64,000 bases of DNA. Origin: Anaerovorax odorimutans (GTDB lineage Bacteria > Bacillota > Clostridia > Peptostreptococcales > Anaerovoracaceae). Under the pieces are notes generated by a model. The model was not told where the DNA came from, did not search any database, and was given only the letters and a program-made list of their open reading frames with translations. The stretch is taken from positions 33,579-97,578 of the forward strand of contig NZ_JANFXK010000017.1 in the NCBI RefSeq assembly GCF_024459955.1. Direction: 5' to 3'. The position numbers and the translations under genes are program-made. Positions 27,207-35,509 of the stretch are shown here, one piece after another; within the stretch, counting starts at the first letter, position 1; each line of letters begins with the position of its first letter.

Positions 27207-28634
27207 TTAGACATCTTTTTTCATATACGCTAATTTGTTATATAAAGTCGCACGAGAAATTTTTAATAATTCTGCGGTTTTTTGTTTGTTTCCTCCACAT
27301 AGGTTCAGCGCTTTTGTAATGACTTCACGTTCTGCAAGCTCTCTTGCCGCCTCCAGAGGATTGGTCTCAGAAAGCAGTGTATCCTTAAAATCCACATACA
27401 GGCTTTCTGAAATAAAGTCGCCCAGATCATCTGCTTCAATTTGCTTGCCAACGCAGAGATTCATAGCTCGTTCTATGAGGTTTTTCAGTTCCCGCACATT
27501 GCCCGGCCAATTGTAATGATAAAAAAATTTCATCACCTGGGGCGATACGCCTTCTACCTTTTTATCCAGCACGGAATTCATTTCCCGTATACTTTTTTCA
27601 ACAAAAAGTGGGATATCTTCTTTCCTCTCACGCAAAGGCGGAATGGTCAGACGCATAATATTAAGGCGATAGTAAAGATCCTCCCTAAACTTCCCCTCCC
27701 TCACCAACGCAGCCAAGTTCTTATTAGAAGCAGCTACAATTCTCACATCCATTTTCTTTGTTTTTCCCCCGATTCTGGAAAACTCCTTTTCTTGCAGGAC
27801 CCGCAGCAGCTTAGGCTGAATATGGATGGGCAATTGATCTACTTCATCCAGAAAAAGCGTTCCCTTTTCCGCCAATTCCAATTTCCCTGCTTTTCCGCCT
27901 TGACGAGCTCCGGTGAAGGAGCCCTCTTCATAACCGAACAGCTCCGACTCAAAGAGTGTTTCTGGTATGGCTGCGCAATTGATTTCGACCAGCGGATATT
28001 TCATTCTCGTACTCAGGTTGTGGATCGAATGGGCGACCAGCTCCTTCCCGCACCCTGTCTCAGCTTCTATGAGCACCGTTGAGTCGGATTCTGACATACG
28101 TACGAGGTTTCTTTTCAGTTCAATAATTGAGGGACTGGTCCCAATAATATCGGAAATTGAATATTTCATATGTTTTAGTTTTTGCGTAGATCCGGAGGTG
28201 ATCAGATTGACCCGATCAGAAAAATCCAGCATTCCCTCTTCCGTTAGATTCTCCAGTTTATTAAAAAAATGATCGACCTCCTCGGCAGTGCTGAATAAAT
28301 CAAAATCAATAGCTCCGACTCTTTCTTTCCCTTCATACAGAGCTTTCATTCTCGCAATGTTGATACTGCTTCTTCCCAGATAAATAGCTATTTCATCCGT
28401 ATTCTCCGCTTCCAGAAAATCAATCAGCTTACTGGCAGGATATATCTCACGGATGTTTCTTCCAATGACTTGCCGTGAAATATCTTCTCCGTCTATATTG
28501 GCAAATGTTTTTCTTAAATCTTCGGACATATATCGAATGACTCCTTCATCATCGACAATTACAAGTCCGCTCAGATGGGCTAAAATTCGTTCGCACTCCT
28601 TTAATGTAAGCTGAAACTCGTTATTATTGTCCAT
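27207..28634 (-). CDS. sigma-54-dependent enhancer-binding activator (PAS-AAA+-Fis HTH)
   Basis: 475 aa. A PAS-like sensor (about 10-110) is followed by the AAA+ domain with ETGCGKE (Walker A), the sigma-54 contact loop GSFTGA (Ser instead of the commoner Ala), and GTLFLDEVDQL (Walker B). It ends in a Fis-type HTH (NKQKTAELLKISRATLYNKL). The ATG with GGAGGAGG upstream is used. It lacks a phosphoreceiver domain, so it is probably switched by a small ligand at the PAS domain. Its likely target is the adjacent operon with a -24/-12 promoter and palindromic site. Confidence 0.92.
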   Translation of the reverse strand: MDNNNEFQLTLKECERILAHLSGLVIVDDEGVIRYMSEDLRKTFANIDGEDISRQVIGRNIREIYPASKLIDFLEAENTDEIAIYLGRSSINIARMKALYEGKERVGAIDFDLFSTAEEVDHFFNKLENLTEEGMLDFSDRVNLITSGSTQKLKHMKYSISDIIGTSPSIIELKRNLVRMSESDSTVLIEAETGCGKELVAHSIHNLSTRMKYPLVEINCAAIPETLFESELFGYEEGSFTGARQGGKAGKLELAEKGTLFLDEVDQLPIHIQPKLLRVLQEKEFSRIGGKTKKMDVRIVAASNKNLAALVREGKFREDLYYRLNIMRLTIPPLRERKEDIPLFVEKSIREMNSVLDKKVEGVSPQVMKFFYHYNWPGNVRELKNLIERAMNLCVGKQIEADDLGDFISESLYVDFKDTLLSETNPLEAARELAEREVITKALNLCGGNKQKTAELLKISRATLYNKLAYMKKDV

Positions 28635-28687
28635 GTCCGAACCTCCTCCAGATTCTCTCAATGCATTTGCGTGCTATGGTTATCTTC

Positions 28688-28718
28688 TTTTTCCTATATT
28701 ATAATCATATAGGAAAAA
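28688..28718. promoter_or_regulatory. 12-bp perfect inverted repeat upstream of the activator gene
   Basis: TTTTTCCTATAT and ATATAGGAAAAA are separated by TATAATC. The core resembles the site at 27116 (ATAATC between TATA arms), suggesting autoregulation by the activator. Confidence 0.45.
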
Positions 28719-28849
28719 TATGCAAGCTATGCCAAAGGCCATTATCAGGTGCGCAATACTAAAGAAGGCGTTCTACGGTTAATGATTACACTGTGTTGTC
28801 GTCATCTCAGCCCTTGCCGGAATCGTATCAGGAAGTGTCAGCGAAAGTT

Positions 28850-29352
28850 GAAGCCCTTTTTAAGCAGTGTACCTATTTGTTCAACAACGGACTCATTTCG
28901 TGATTGTTGTTGAAGTATTTCCAAGGCTTGCGGCCCCTGCTCCTGTTCAAAACCGCATATTGATCGAAGTTTTGCGCTCCCATGCTCTGCTAACCTTGAA
29001 AAAAGATCAACAAGCGCTTGTTTTTTCGCCGCATGTTGATAAAAATAGCAATTCGCCTTTTGGGTCGCTTTTCATATGGATCAATCCCTGCAGCGCGGCC
29101 GGTTCGATTGATGAAAGTGTATACAGGTAACCTCGATCCCACCCCCCTGCGACCTCGAGAAACCCAGATAAAGGCACCAACAAGTCAGTTCCGGTAACTA
29201 TTCCCGATTTTTTCGAAACGTTACGCATTTTTCAACAATCCTGCGTCCTCCAACGCGGCTAATAGCACAAATTGTCATTTTTCACGGTTTCGAACCCCTG
29301 CAAACCCACAACTTTGCGTAACTTTGCATTAATTTTGAGAAAAGTTCCCGCG
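28850..29352 (+). repeat. dispersed repeat module A, copy 2 (long form)
   Basis: The most complete copy. Bases 28850-29100 match the short copies; 29100-29277 match the reverse-strand copy at 62761-63187 with long identical runs around GCGGCCGGTTCGATTGATG and GTAACTATTCCCGATTTTTT; 29265-29352 match the end of the copy at 36960-37310. It is directly followed by module B. No supported gene lies inside. Confidence 0.85.
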
Positions 29353-29355
29353 AGT

Positions 29356-29818
29356 CACGTCGCAACAGGTTATGATCTTGCCGACAAATCGGCTTTTTCG
29401 AATTTGCTCTGCGACCAAGGTGTTTCTTTGTGAACAATGGTTGCAGGATTTGCTGGCAACATTGGAATTTGGTCGCAGATCCAAAACCATTCTCTGCTCT
29501 CAGTTGCGTCCGGACTGCATTCGCCTAAGAAGGAACGTCTATCCGATTTCGCATTGTAACGCGCTAAATTGTTTCCGGATCCTTTATCTAAAAAATAGAC
29601 AAAAGCGGATCTTTTTTCAACGTTTCTTGCCCTTGCGGGTCAATCTTAAGTGGAAATTTCACAAAAATAAAGCCGTAACACCCGCAAACCCACAGATTTT
29701 ATCCGCTTTGACCCAATTTTAAAGCAAAAAGCGCCAGCCGTAGTAGCCAGCCAGGCAGGCACAGGACCATAGGCAGACCGCGGCAGGCGCCAGTCCATAT
29801 TCTTGCCAGACAGCTCGT
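29356..29818 (+). repeat. dispersed repeat module B, copy 2
   Basis: Same orientation as copy 1 and inverse to copy 3. Strong local stems are visible: CAATGGTTGC with GCAACATTG, and CGCATTGTAACGCG. It starts three bases after module A copy 2, giving an ~970-bp composite gap between the activator gene and the ECF sigma operon. Confidence 0.85.
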
Positions 29819-29858
29819 ATAGATCACAAGGTCTATATCCGAATTGTCAAAACCAGAA

Positions 29859-30017
29859 TCATTGCTCGTCCAATATTTTATCCGCGTTTTCAATCCTTTC
29901 AAATATCGCAGGTCTCTGTGCTATCCACGATTCAATTGTCCAAACATCATGTTTCGCATATTTCACATATACACCTTTATACTTTTCTGTTGTTTTATCT
30001 TTGCCAGCCCTGCTCGA
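29859..30017 (-). other. in-frame continuation after an amber codon
   Basis: Directly after the TAG of the upstream gene (30018-30020) the same frame stays open for 52 codons to TGA. The peptide has protein-like composition (YKGVYVKYAKHDVWTIESW, ending ENADKILDEQ). Read through, the product would be 154 residues with the amber at 102. It could be a nonsense-inactivated gene, a readthrough or pyrrolysine product, or the remnant of another gene. Confidence 0.5.
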
Positions 30018-30323
30018 CTATATGACATAGATAATGATACAAATCATTATAATTGCCACCGCAAGAAACGTTCCTTCAACGAGCTGTCTCCTGATTGCTC
30101 CAGAAATTGGGTGGATACGCTTTTTATTAGCAAAATACTCACATATGGCTGCGGATACAAACCCTACGATTACAATAGCTATACAACATGCCATAAAAGG
30201 AATAACGTTAAGTTTTGTAGCAGTTATTGAGCATTTATAAACACGGTAAACAGCATAGGCTATTAAAATTATTCCTGTAAGCACTTTAATACCTATCGTC
30301 TTTTTTAATGTTTCATACTTCAT
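30018..30323 (-). CDS. small membrane protein, third gene of the ECF sigma operon (ends in amber)
   Basis: 101 aa with three hydrophobic segments (about 13-27, 40-63, 86-101); the last one ends exactly at the stop codon, leaving no cytoplasmic tail. The start has GAGGTGATG upstream. It lies 32 bases after the DUF4367 gene and is probably co-transcribed with it. The abrupt end and the open frame beyond TAG suggest the natural protein is longer. No family recognised. Confidence 0.65.
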   Translation of the reverse strand: MKYETLKKTIGIKVLTGIILIAYAVYRVYKCSITATKLNVIPFMACCIAIVIVGFVSAAICEYFANKKRIHPISGAIRRQLVEGTFLAVAIIMICIIIYVI

Positions 30324-30355
30324 AAATCATCACCTCGACAAACTATCATTAAAAA

Positions 30356-30988
30356 TTATTTTAAACCGCTTCCAATACGAACCATCGTTTCCTCGTCCAA
30401 AGTGGAAGTGATCTTCATGTACACCCCGTTTTCCTCCCAAATCAAAACGTGAGTCCCTCCGGAATCCAAATAATAGCCTTGGCAATCGCCAACGATACAG
30501 GATTTCCGCTTGGTGCTTTCCGTGTCAAAGGATTCCTCTATGTCTGAATCTGTAATCTGCAACAAATTAATCACATCCCCGTCTTCGTTCCTATAACTGA
30601 TATCTGTCCCAACTCCAATATCTTCTTCGGAAATTTTCTCATAGCCTTCGGGCAAATATGTCGGATAAAGAATTTTCGCCTCCACCGGCTCCGTTTGTCT
30701 CAAATCCGTATAGCCCGCCTTGTCCTCAAAGAAAAAACCGAACAGTTTTGCACGTACGGCGTCAGAAGAAACTGTTGTGATACCTGTCGCAAGCAAAATC
30801 CCGCATAGAAATATGGCACAGATTTGGCGCAGATGCCGTCTCCGCTTTTGTTTTCTTTCTGGCTCCACAACAGGTATGAATTCTCTTTCCGGCTGATCTT
30901 CCTGCGCCATTGCTGTTTCTCTGCTCTTTGCCAATTCTTTTCCCAGAAGCTGCAATAAGTCTTCGGTCGCCTTCTCATGGTTATCCAT
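30356..30988 (-). CDS. DUF4367 membrane protein, probable anti-sigma factor
   Basis: 210 aa. A charged cytoplasmic N-terminus (1-52), one transmembrane segment (about 54-74) and an extracytoplasmic DUF4367 domain (LYPTYLPEGYEKI onward). The gene overlaps the ECF sigma stop codon by eight bases, indicating translational coupling. This arrangement is that of clostridial ECF sigma/anti-sigma pairs in which the membrane partner holds the sigma factor until an envelope signal. The signal is unknown. Confidence 0.82.
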   Translation of the reverse strand: MDNHEKATEDLLQLLGKELAKSRETAMAQEDQPEREFIPVVEPERKQKRRRHLRQICAIFLCGILLATGITTVSSDAVRAKLFGFFFEDKAGYTDLRQTEPVEAKILYPTYLPEGYEKISEEDIGVGTDISYRNEDGDVINLLQITDSDIEESFDTESTKRKSCIVGDCQGYYLDSGGTHVLIWEENGVYMKITSTLDEETMVRIGSGLK

Positions 30989-31532
30989 TCGCGTTCCCCC
31001 TTTCTTCTATAATCTCCGCTAAGTGCTTCCTGGCCCGGGACAGGCGTTTTCGCACAGCATCGGGTTTCATCCCTAAAAGCCGGCCAATTTCTTCATCGCT
31101 AAAATCATTACCGTATCGCAGGCATATGATATCCTTATCCATTTCGTTGAGTTGTGATAAATATTCCTGCATCCCTTCACTAAATCCATAATCGGGTTCA
31201 AAAACATCAAAATTAATTTCTTCCCCTATTATATTAACGAAATCGGAGATGTCATTTGTGACCATTTGCCCCATTTCTTTTTGCTTTTTTCGAAAAACAT
31301 CCAGAGCCGTATTTTTTACAATTGTATAAACAAAGTTCGCGCATCGTCTGGAATCGATATCATCAACCATATGGATATTTTTTATGATCTTTATCATCGC
31401 ATCTTGCACCGCATCGTCCGCTTCATCGGCATTTTTTAAAATCCCATGGGCAACCCGCTGCATGTTGGTTTTGTATCGTTCAAACAGTGCCGTTATCAAG
31501 CTTCCGGTTGTTTTAAATTCAGATGGAGCCAT
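30981..31532 (-). CDS. ECF-type RNA polymerase sigma factor
   Basis: 183 aa. Sigma-2 region (LFERYKTNMQRVAHGILKNADEADDAVQDAM, with the DDAVQDA core) and sigma-4 HTH (FSDEEIGRLLGMKPDAVRKRLSRARKHL, recognition part PDAVRKRLSRAR). The start is the ATG with TTGAGGAGAAAAACG upstream, not the in-frame TTG. Its anti-sigma-like partner follows with an eight-base overlap. Confidence 0.9.
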   Translation of the reverse strand: MAPSEFKTTGSLITALFERYKTNMQRVAHGILKNADEADDAVQDAMIKIIKNIHMVDDIDSRRCANFVYTIVKNTALDVFRKKQKEMGQMVTNDISDFVNIIGEEINFDVFEPDYGFSEGMQEYLSQLNEMDKDIICLRYGNDFSDEEIGRLLGMKPDAVRKRLSRARKHLAEIIEERGNANG

Positions 31533-31612
31533 CGTTTTTCTCCTCAATATATCCTTCTAATAAGTATTGCTTCTTTAAATTTGCTATGATTTAAGTGGTC
31601 CAATCTTGAAAC

Positions 31613-31678
31613 GAAAAAAGGCTTCAAAGTTTCCCATTTATAATACAGATTATAACTTAGAGACTTTAAAGCCTTTCA
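31613..31678 (-). terminator. terminator of rpsB-tsf
   Basis: On the minus strand AAAGGCTTTAAAGT pairs with ACTTTGAAGCCTTT, and an AT-rich inner stem (TTATAAT/ATTATAA) completes the hairpin. A run of U follows. Confidence 0.85.
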
Positions 31679-31790
31679 AAATATTCAATTTCCATCATTT
31701 TGAGCCTTTTAAGCTCTCCAATCCAGATTGTTTCCTTGCATTACTGCAGCTATTTTCGCCGCATCAGCTTGCTGTTTTGCGAACCTTTGG

Positions 31791-32717
31791 CTATTTCTGC
31801 GCTGCCGCTGCCTGCTGAGCCGCAACCTCAGCCGCAAAGTCCTCTTCCTTCTTCTCGATGCCTTCGCCTACTTCGAAACGAACCATCTCAGCAACCTTCA
31901 TATCCTTGCCCAGTTCTTTTCCTGCTTCCGCAACGTACTGCGCTACGGTCAGGTCGCTGTTCTTAACGAACTTCTGGTCAACCAGGCATACTTCCTTGAG
32001 GATTGCCTTGATTTTTCCCGGAATGATTCTATCCAGCAGTTCTTCTTTCTTGCCTTCGTTGAGCAGCTGCTGTTTGGCGATTTCGGTTTCGGATTCCAGC
32101 CATGCCGGATCAACCTGAGTCTCGTCCAGGAATTTCGGATTCATGGACGCAACCTGCATAGCAACGTCTTTACCGGTTACCGCGATTTCCTCAGCAGTGG
32201 CTTCTGTTTCCAGACCAACGATTACGCCGATTGTTCCGCCGCCGTGGATGTATCCGGTGTAAACAACGCCCGGAGCAGCCAGCTTCTGGAATCTTCTGAT
32301 GTTCATGTTCTCGCCGATGGTAGCAATCTTGTTGTTGAGAGCATCCTGTACGGTGCCTTCGCCTTCATACGGCAGAGCCATAAATGCGTCCATATCGGCA
32401 GCATCATTTTCCAGAGCCATTTTAGCCAGTGTATCTACAAAATTGATAAATTCTTCATTCTTGGCAACGAAGTCTGTCTCGGAGTTAACCTCAACGATCG
32501 CCGCTGCTTTGCCGTCTGCCGCAAACGCAGTCTTAACAAGACCCATAGCAGCGATTCTGCCTGCCTTCTTCGCAGCCTTTGCCAGTCCTTTTTCTCTCAG
32601 CAGTTCAACGGCCTTATCGATATCGCCGTCTGTTTCTACCAGGACTTTTTTACAGTCCATCATGCCTGCGCCTGTCATTTCACGCAGCTGTTTTACTAAT
32701 TGTGCTGTTACAGCCAT
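31791..32717 (-). CDS. tsf: translation elongation factor Ts
   Basis: 308 aa with the EF-Ts N-terminal UBA-like domain (VKQLREMTGAGMMDCKKVL) and the dimerisation core. Its TDFVAKNEEF motif is universal in EF-Ts. It recycles GDP on EF-Tu. It carries an Ala/Gln-rich C-terminal tail. It follows rpsB by 17 bases with an AGGAGG site, the conserved rpsB-tsf pair. pyrH and frr, often next in Bacillota, are absent; a terminator follows instead. Confidence 0.97.
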   Translation of the reverse strand: MAVTAQLVKQLREMTGAGMMDCKKVLVETDGDIDKAVELLREKGLAKAAKKAGRIAAMGLVKTAFAADGKAAAIVEVNSETDFVAKNEEFINFVDTLAKMALENDAADMDAFMALPYEGEGTVQDALNNKIATIGENMNIRRFQKLAAPGVVYTGYIHGGGTIGVIVGLETEATAEEIAVTGKDVAMQVASMNPKFLDETQVDPAWLESETEIAKQQLLNEGKKEELLDRIIPGKIKAILKEVCLVDQKFVKNSDLTVAQYVAEAGKELGKDMKVAEMVRFEVGEGIEKKEEDFAAEVAAQQAAAAQK

Positions 32718-32734
32718 ATTTATATCCTCCTCGA

Positions 32735-33529
32735 TTATTCTGCAGTTTCTTCTGTTGCTTCCTCAGCCTTTGCTTCTGCGCCTTCTTCAGGAACTTCCTG
32801 CGCAGCGGCCTCTGTGGAGCCTTCTGTTTCGCCTTCGTCAAAGCTTTCGCCCTGGTTTCCTTCGATAACAGCGTCCGCTATTTTGCCGGCAATGAGTTTT
32901 ACCGCACGGATCGCGTCATCGTTGGCTGGAATGATGTAGTCCACATCATCCGGGTCACAGTTGGTATCTACGATTCCAACAACTGGAATTCCCAGGATTC
33001 TAGCTTCTCTTACCGCGATTCTTTCCTTCTTAGGATCTACGATAAACAGCGCTCCCGGCATTCCCTTCATATCCTTGATACCGCCCAGGAATTTTTCCAG
33101 CTTTTCAAGTTCCAGTCTCAGTTTGCCGACTTCCTTCTTGGAAAGCTTGTCAAAAGTTCCGTCCTCTTCCATGGCCTGGATGTCACGGAGTCTCTTGATT
33201 CTGGCGGAAATAGTCTTATAGTTGGTCAGCATACCGCCCAGCCATCTCTGGTTAACGTAGAACTGTCCACATCTCTTTGCTTCGTCTACGATCGCAGCCT
33301 GCGCCTGCTTCTTTGTTCCTACGAACAGAATCGGCTTTCCGGAAGCTCCCACTTCTTTCATGAATTCGTAAGCTTCGTCGATCTTCTTTACTGTCTTCTG
33401 CAGGTCGATGATATAGATGCCGTTTCTTTCTGTGAAGATGTAAGGAGCCATTTTCGGGTTCCATCTTCTTGTCTGGTGTCCAAAGTGTACACCTGCTTCA
33501 AGTAATTGTTTCATTGAAATTACTGCCAT
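32735..33529 (-). CDS. rpsB: 30S ribosomal protein S2
   Basis: 264 aa. It begins [19 protein letters not shown], the S2 signature, and carries [15 protein letters not shown] and the [16 protein letters not shown] motif. An acidic Glu/Ala-rich C-terminal tail (about 230-264) is typical for clostridial S2. The start has GGAGGAAAAAAGAC upstream. First gene of the rpsB-tsf operon. Confidence 0.97.
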   Translation of the reverse strand: MAVISMKQLLEAGVHFGHQTRRWNPKMAPYIFTERNGIYIIDLQKTVKKIDEAYEFMKEVGASGKPILFVGTKKQAQAAIVDEAKRCGQFYVNQRWLGGMLTNYKTISARIKRLRDIQAMEEDGTFDKLSKKEVGKLRLELEKLEKFLGGIKDMKGMPGALFIVDPKKERIAVREARILGIPVVGIVDTNCDPDDVDYIIPANDDAIRAVKLIAGKIADAVIEGNQGESFDEGETEGSTEAAAQEVPEEGAEAKAEEATEETAE

Positions 33530-33676
33530 GTCTTTTTTCCTCCTGGTTTTCTTGCCTCCACCGTATGTTTTCCTGAAAGAAACCGGCCCTGCCGGCACCC
33601 TCTGTCAAGTGATTACGGTGTGCGTATTTAATAAAAAATTTCAGTTTGGCCCGCTTCTTTAGTCAGACCACAGATA

Positions 33677-33705
33677 ACTATACTATAAATCCATTGAAAT
33701 TGCAA
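33677..33705 (-). promoter_or_regulatory. sigma-A promoter of rpsB-tsf
   Basis: Minus strand TTGCAA, 17-base spacer, TATAGT, about 150 bases upstream of rpsB. The long leader could carry S2 feedback control, but no structure was confirmed. Confidence 0.75.
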
Positions 33706-33724
33706 GGTTTTTTCTGTATTTTTC

Positions 33725-34060
33725 CTATCTTTTTTCCTGTTCCAGGTAACGGTCAAAAATACGTCTTCCTCTGCGAAAGCTTTCCCTTCCCAAACCTACC
33801 TGATGGCCTTTTTCCATATAGACGGTCTGGTTCGTCATGATAATGATCTTATCCATGTTGAAAAGAAAACTCCTGTGGCAGTCCATGAATCGTTCGTCTA
33901 TGAATTGCTTGATGTATGCCATATCGCAGTAAAGGACTACCGTTCTGCTGTCGGTAATCAAAATGGTTTTTCTCAGATTTTTCTCAACATAAATGATTTC
34001 ATCCAGATAGACTCTGCTTGTTTCTTTTTTTGTTTTCACTGGTATATATTTTCCGCTCAT
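33725..34060 (-). CDS. LytTR domain DNA-binding protein
   Basis: 111 aa, nearly only a LytTR domain: IIYVEKNLRKTILITDS, then FMDCHRSFLFNMDKII and VGLGRESFRRGRRIF, matching the fold of AgrA/LytR-type DNA-binding domains. No receiver domain is present, so it is a stand-alone regulator. The start chosen has AAGGAGTTGATTATAG upstream. Directly repeated motifs lie about 75-105 bases upstream. Confidence 0.88.
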   Translation of the reverse strand: MSGKYIPVKTKKETSRVYLDEIIYVEKNLRKTILITDSRTVVLYCDMAYIKQFIDERFMDCHRSFLFNMDKIIIMTNQTVYMEKGHQVGLGRESFRRGRRIFDRYLEQEKR

Positions 34061-34134
34061 TCTATAATCAACTCCTTTTCTTCTGACATTTATTGTATCT
34101 ATTTTTCCACAAAAAAAGGAAATTGTCTGGCTAG

Positions 34135-34165
34135 AATTTGCGACATTTTGTCGTAATTTGCGACA
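34135..34165. promoter_or_regulatory. direct repeats upstream of the LytTR gene, candidate autoregulatory site
   Basis: AATTTGCGACA occurs twice (34135-34145 and 34155-34165) with a 20-base period and an inverted TTGTCG between. LytTR proteins bind paired direct repeats with about two-turn spacing. Confidence 0.5.
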
Positions 34166-34316
34166 AAGGTCTGTTTGTTCGGGAAAATTGTTCTGATGCG
34201 CGTACAATTTTAGGTATTTTTTTCTATTTTCCCATAATATTCACAATTCGTCAGGTAGTCTATGGTTTTATGTTCATTCACTTATGTTATGTCAGAAAAA
34301 ATCCAAATCGCCACCG

Positions 34317-34380
34317 TAAAAAATAAAAGCTACGAGCCGCATTCCTTTCACGGGGAAAACCAAACCCGGTAGCTTTCCAC
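34317..34380 (-). terminator. terminator downstream of rpoZ
   Basis: On the minus strand AAAGCTAC and GTAGCTTT enclose a GC-rich loop and are followed by TATTTTTT. A weaker hairpin (AAAACC/GGTTTT with U-tail) lies at about 34535-34565, closer to rpoZ. Confidence 0.65.
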
Positions 34381-34399
34381 AATTTTTACGAAAAGGTAC

Positions 34400-34455
34400 C
34401 GCCCCAAGTCATTTTAAATCAAAAAGCGCCGGGGACCGTCTGCCGCAGAGCAGTT
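34400..34455 (+). repeat. remnant of repeat module B
   Basis: The stretch around AAATCAAAAAGCGCCGG matches the end of module B copies (AAAGCAAAAAGCGCCAG). The rest of the 34166-34584 gap holds terminators and no gene. Confidence 0.45.
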
Positions 34456-34584
34456 TTTTTCTGCTTCCGCCTGGCAATACGATGCACCCGCCGCTTTTCT
34501 GGATCAAACCAGTATTTTCCTCTATATCATGTTCCCGTAGAAAAACCCGCCTTCTGCCGCCGGTTTTCCGCAGCAGTATCCTTC

Positions 34585-34782
34585 TTACAGCTCTTCTCTT
34601 CTGTACGTAATCAGGTCTTCTGCAATTTCATTAGCTGCGATGGATACCGGTTTTTCGATGTCCACCTCCGTCAGCTTCGGCTTGCCTTCAATAATGTCCC
34701 TCGCCCGTTTAGCCGCCAGAATCACCAGCGTATATCTGCTGTCCGCTTTTTTTCTTATCTCATTAATGGATGGGTATAACAT
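34585..34782 (-). CDS. rpoZ: DNA-directed RNA polymerase omega subunit
   Basis: 65 aa, short omega form. SRYTLVILAAKRARDI and the SIAANEIAEDLITYR end are characteristic. It helps RNA polymerase assembly. Its ATG follows the gmk stop codon directly (TAAATG), so translation is coupled. It is the last gene of yicC-gmk-rpoZ. Confidence 0.95.
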   Translation of the reverse strand: MLYPSINEIRKKADSRYTLVILAAKRARDIIEGKPKLTEVDIEKPVSIAANEIAEDLITYRREEL

Positions 34783-35391
34783 TTAAATCTCCTCCTTATA
34801 CCGTTCTATGATCTTATATACATCTTCCGAAACTCTGGAATGCTCCGCCATGATGATTGCCGCTACCCGCTCAACCGCTTCCATGAGGTCCCCGTTGATA
34901 ACACAGTAATCGTATTTATCAATGTAAGAAATTTCTTTCAACGTCTCGCCCAGCCTGCGTTCCAGCGATTCTTCTGTCTCGGAACCGCGCCCTGTGATAC
35001 GCTTTCTCAACTCTGCCATGGATGGCGGCAGAATGAAGATAAAGACTGCCTCCGGGTATGCTTCTTTGATCTGCAGGGCTCCCTGAATGTCGATTTCCAA
35101 AACCACATCAATGCCGTCATTCATCATATCCATGACTTCCATTTTAGGTGTCCCGTAATAGTTGCCATAGACCTGAGCGTATTCCAGAAATCCTCTTTCC
35201 TCAATAATTTTTTTAAATTCTTCTTCGCTGACGAAAAAGTAATTTTTTCCATGGACCTCACCTACTCTGGGCTGTCTGGTCGTCATGGAAACGGAAAGCC
35301 GAATATTCTCGTTTTCCAGAATCTCTTTACATATCGTCCCTTTTCCCGCACCGGAAGGTCCGGAAATAACAAATAATCTTCCTTTGTGCAT
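34783..35391 (-). CDS. gmk: guanylate kinase
   Basis: 202 aa. P-loop SGPSGAGKGT (about 11-20), TTRQPRVGEVHGKNYFFVS in the GMP-binding region, and the lid with RITGRGSETEESLERR. It converts GMP to GDP with ATP. The start with AAGGAGAAGCAC upstream was used; the upstream extension has no site. In many Bacillota remA lies between yicC and gmk; it is absent here. Confidence 0.96.
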   Translation of the reverse strand: MHKGRLFVISGPSGAGKGTICKEILENENIRLSVSMTTRQPRVGEVHGKNYFFVSEEEFKKIIEERGFLEYAQVYGNYYGTPKMEVMDMMNDGIDVVLEIDIQGALQIKEAYPEAVFIFILPPSMAELRKRITGRGSETEESLERRLGETLKEISYIDKYDYCVINGDLMEAVERVAAIIMAEHSRVSEDVYKIIERYKEEI

Positions 35392-35509
35392 GTGCTTCTC
35401 CTTACTTGTTATGCAACTATTGATTATAACATGGTGGAAAAAGGCAATCAACTTAAATTTTCGCCAACTTCTCCAAAATTTAACCCTCTTTACTGGTATT
35501 CAGTCTGCG

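Noticed and set aside
29372..29722. 116-codon open frame inside module B copy 2
   Set aside because: It uses a different frame from the one open in copies 1 and 3, so it is chance.
28850..29818. insertion sequence
   Set aside because: No transposase, terminal inverted repeats or clear target duplication is visible around the A-B composite.
31728..32699. 323-codon plus-strand frame opposite tsf
   Set aside because: It is a shadow of the EF-Ts gene.
33599..33676. riboswitch in the rpsB leader
   Set aside because: No recognised aptamer pattern could be traced; the leader is only a possible ribosomal-protein feedback site.
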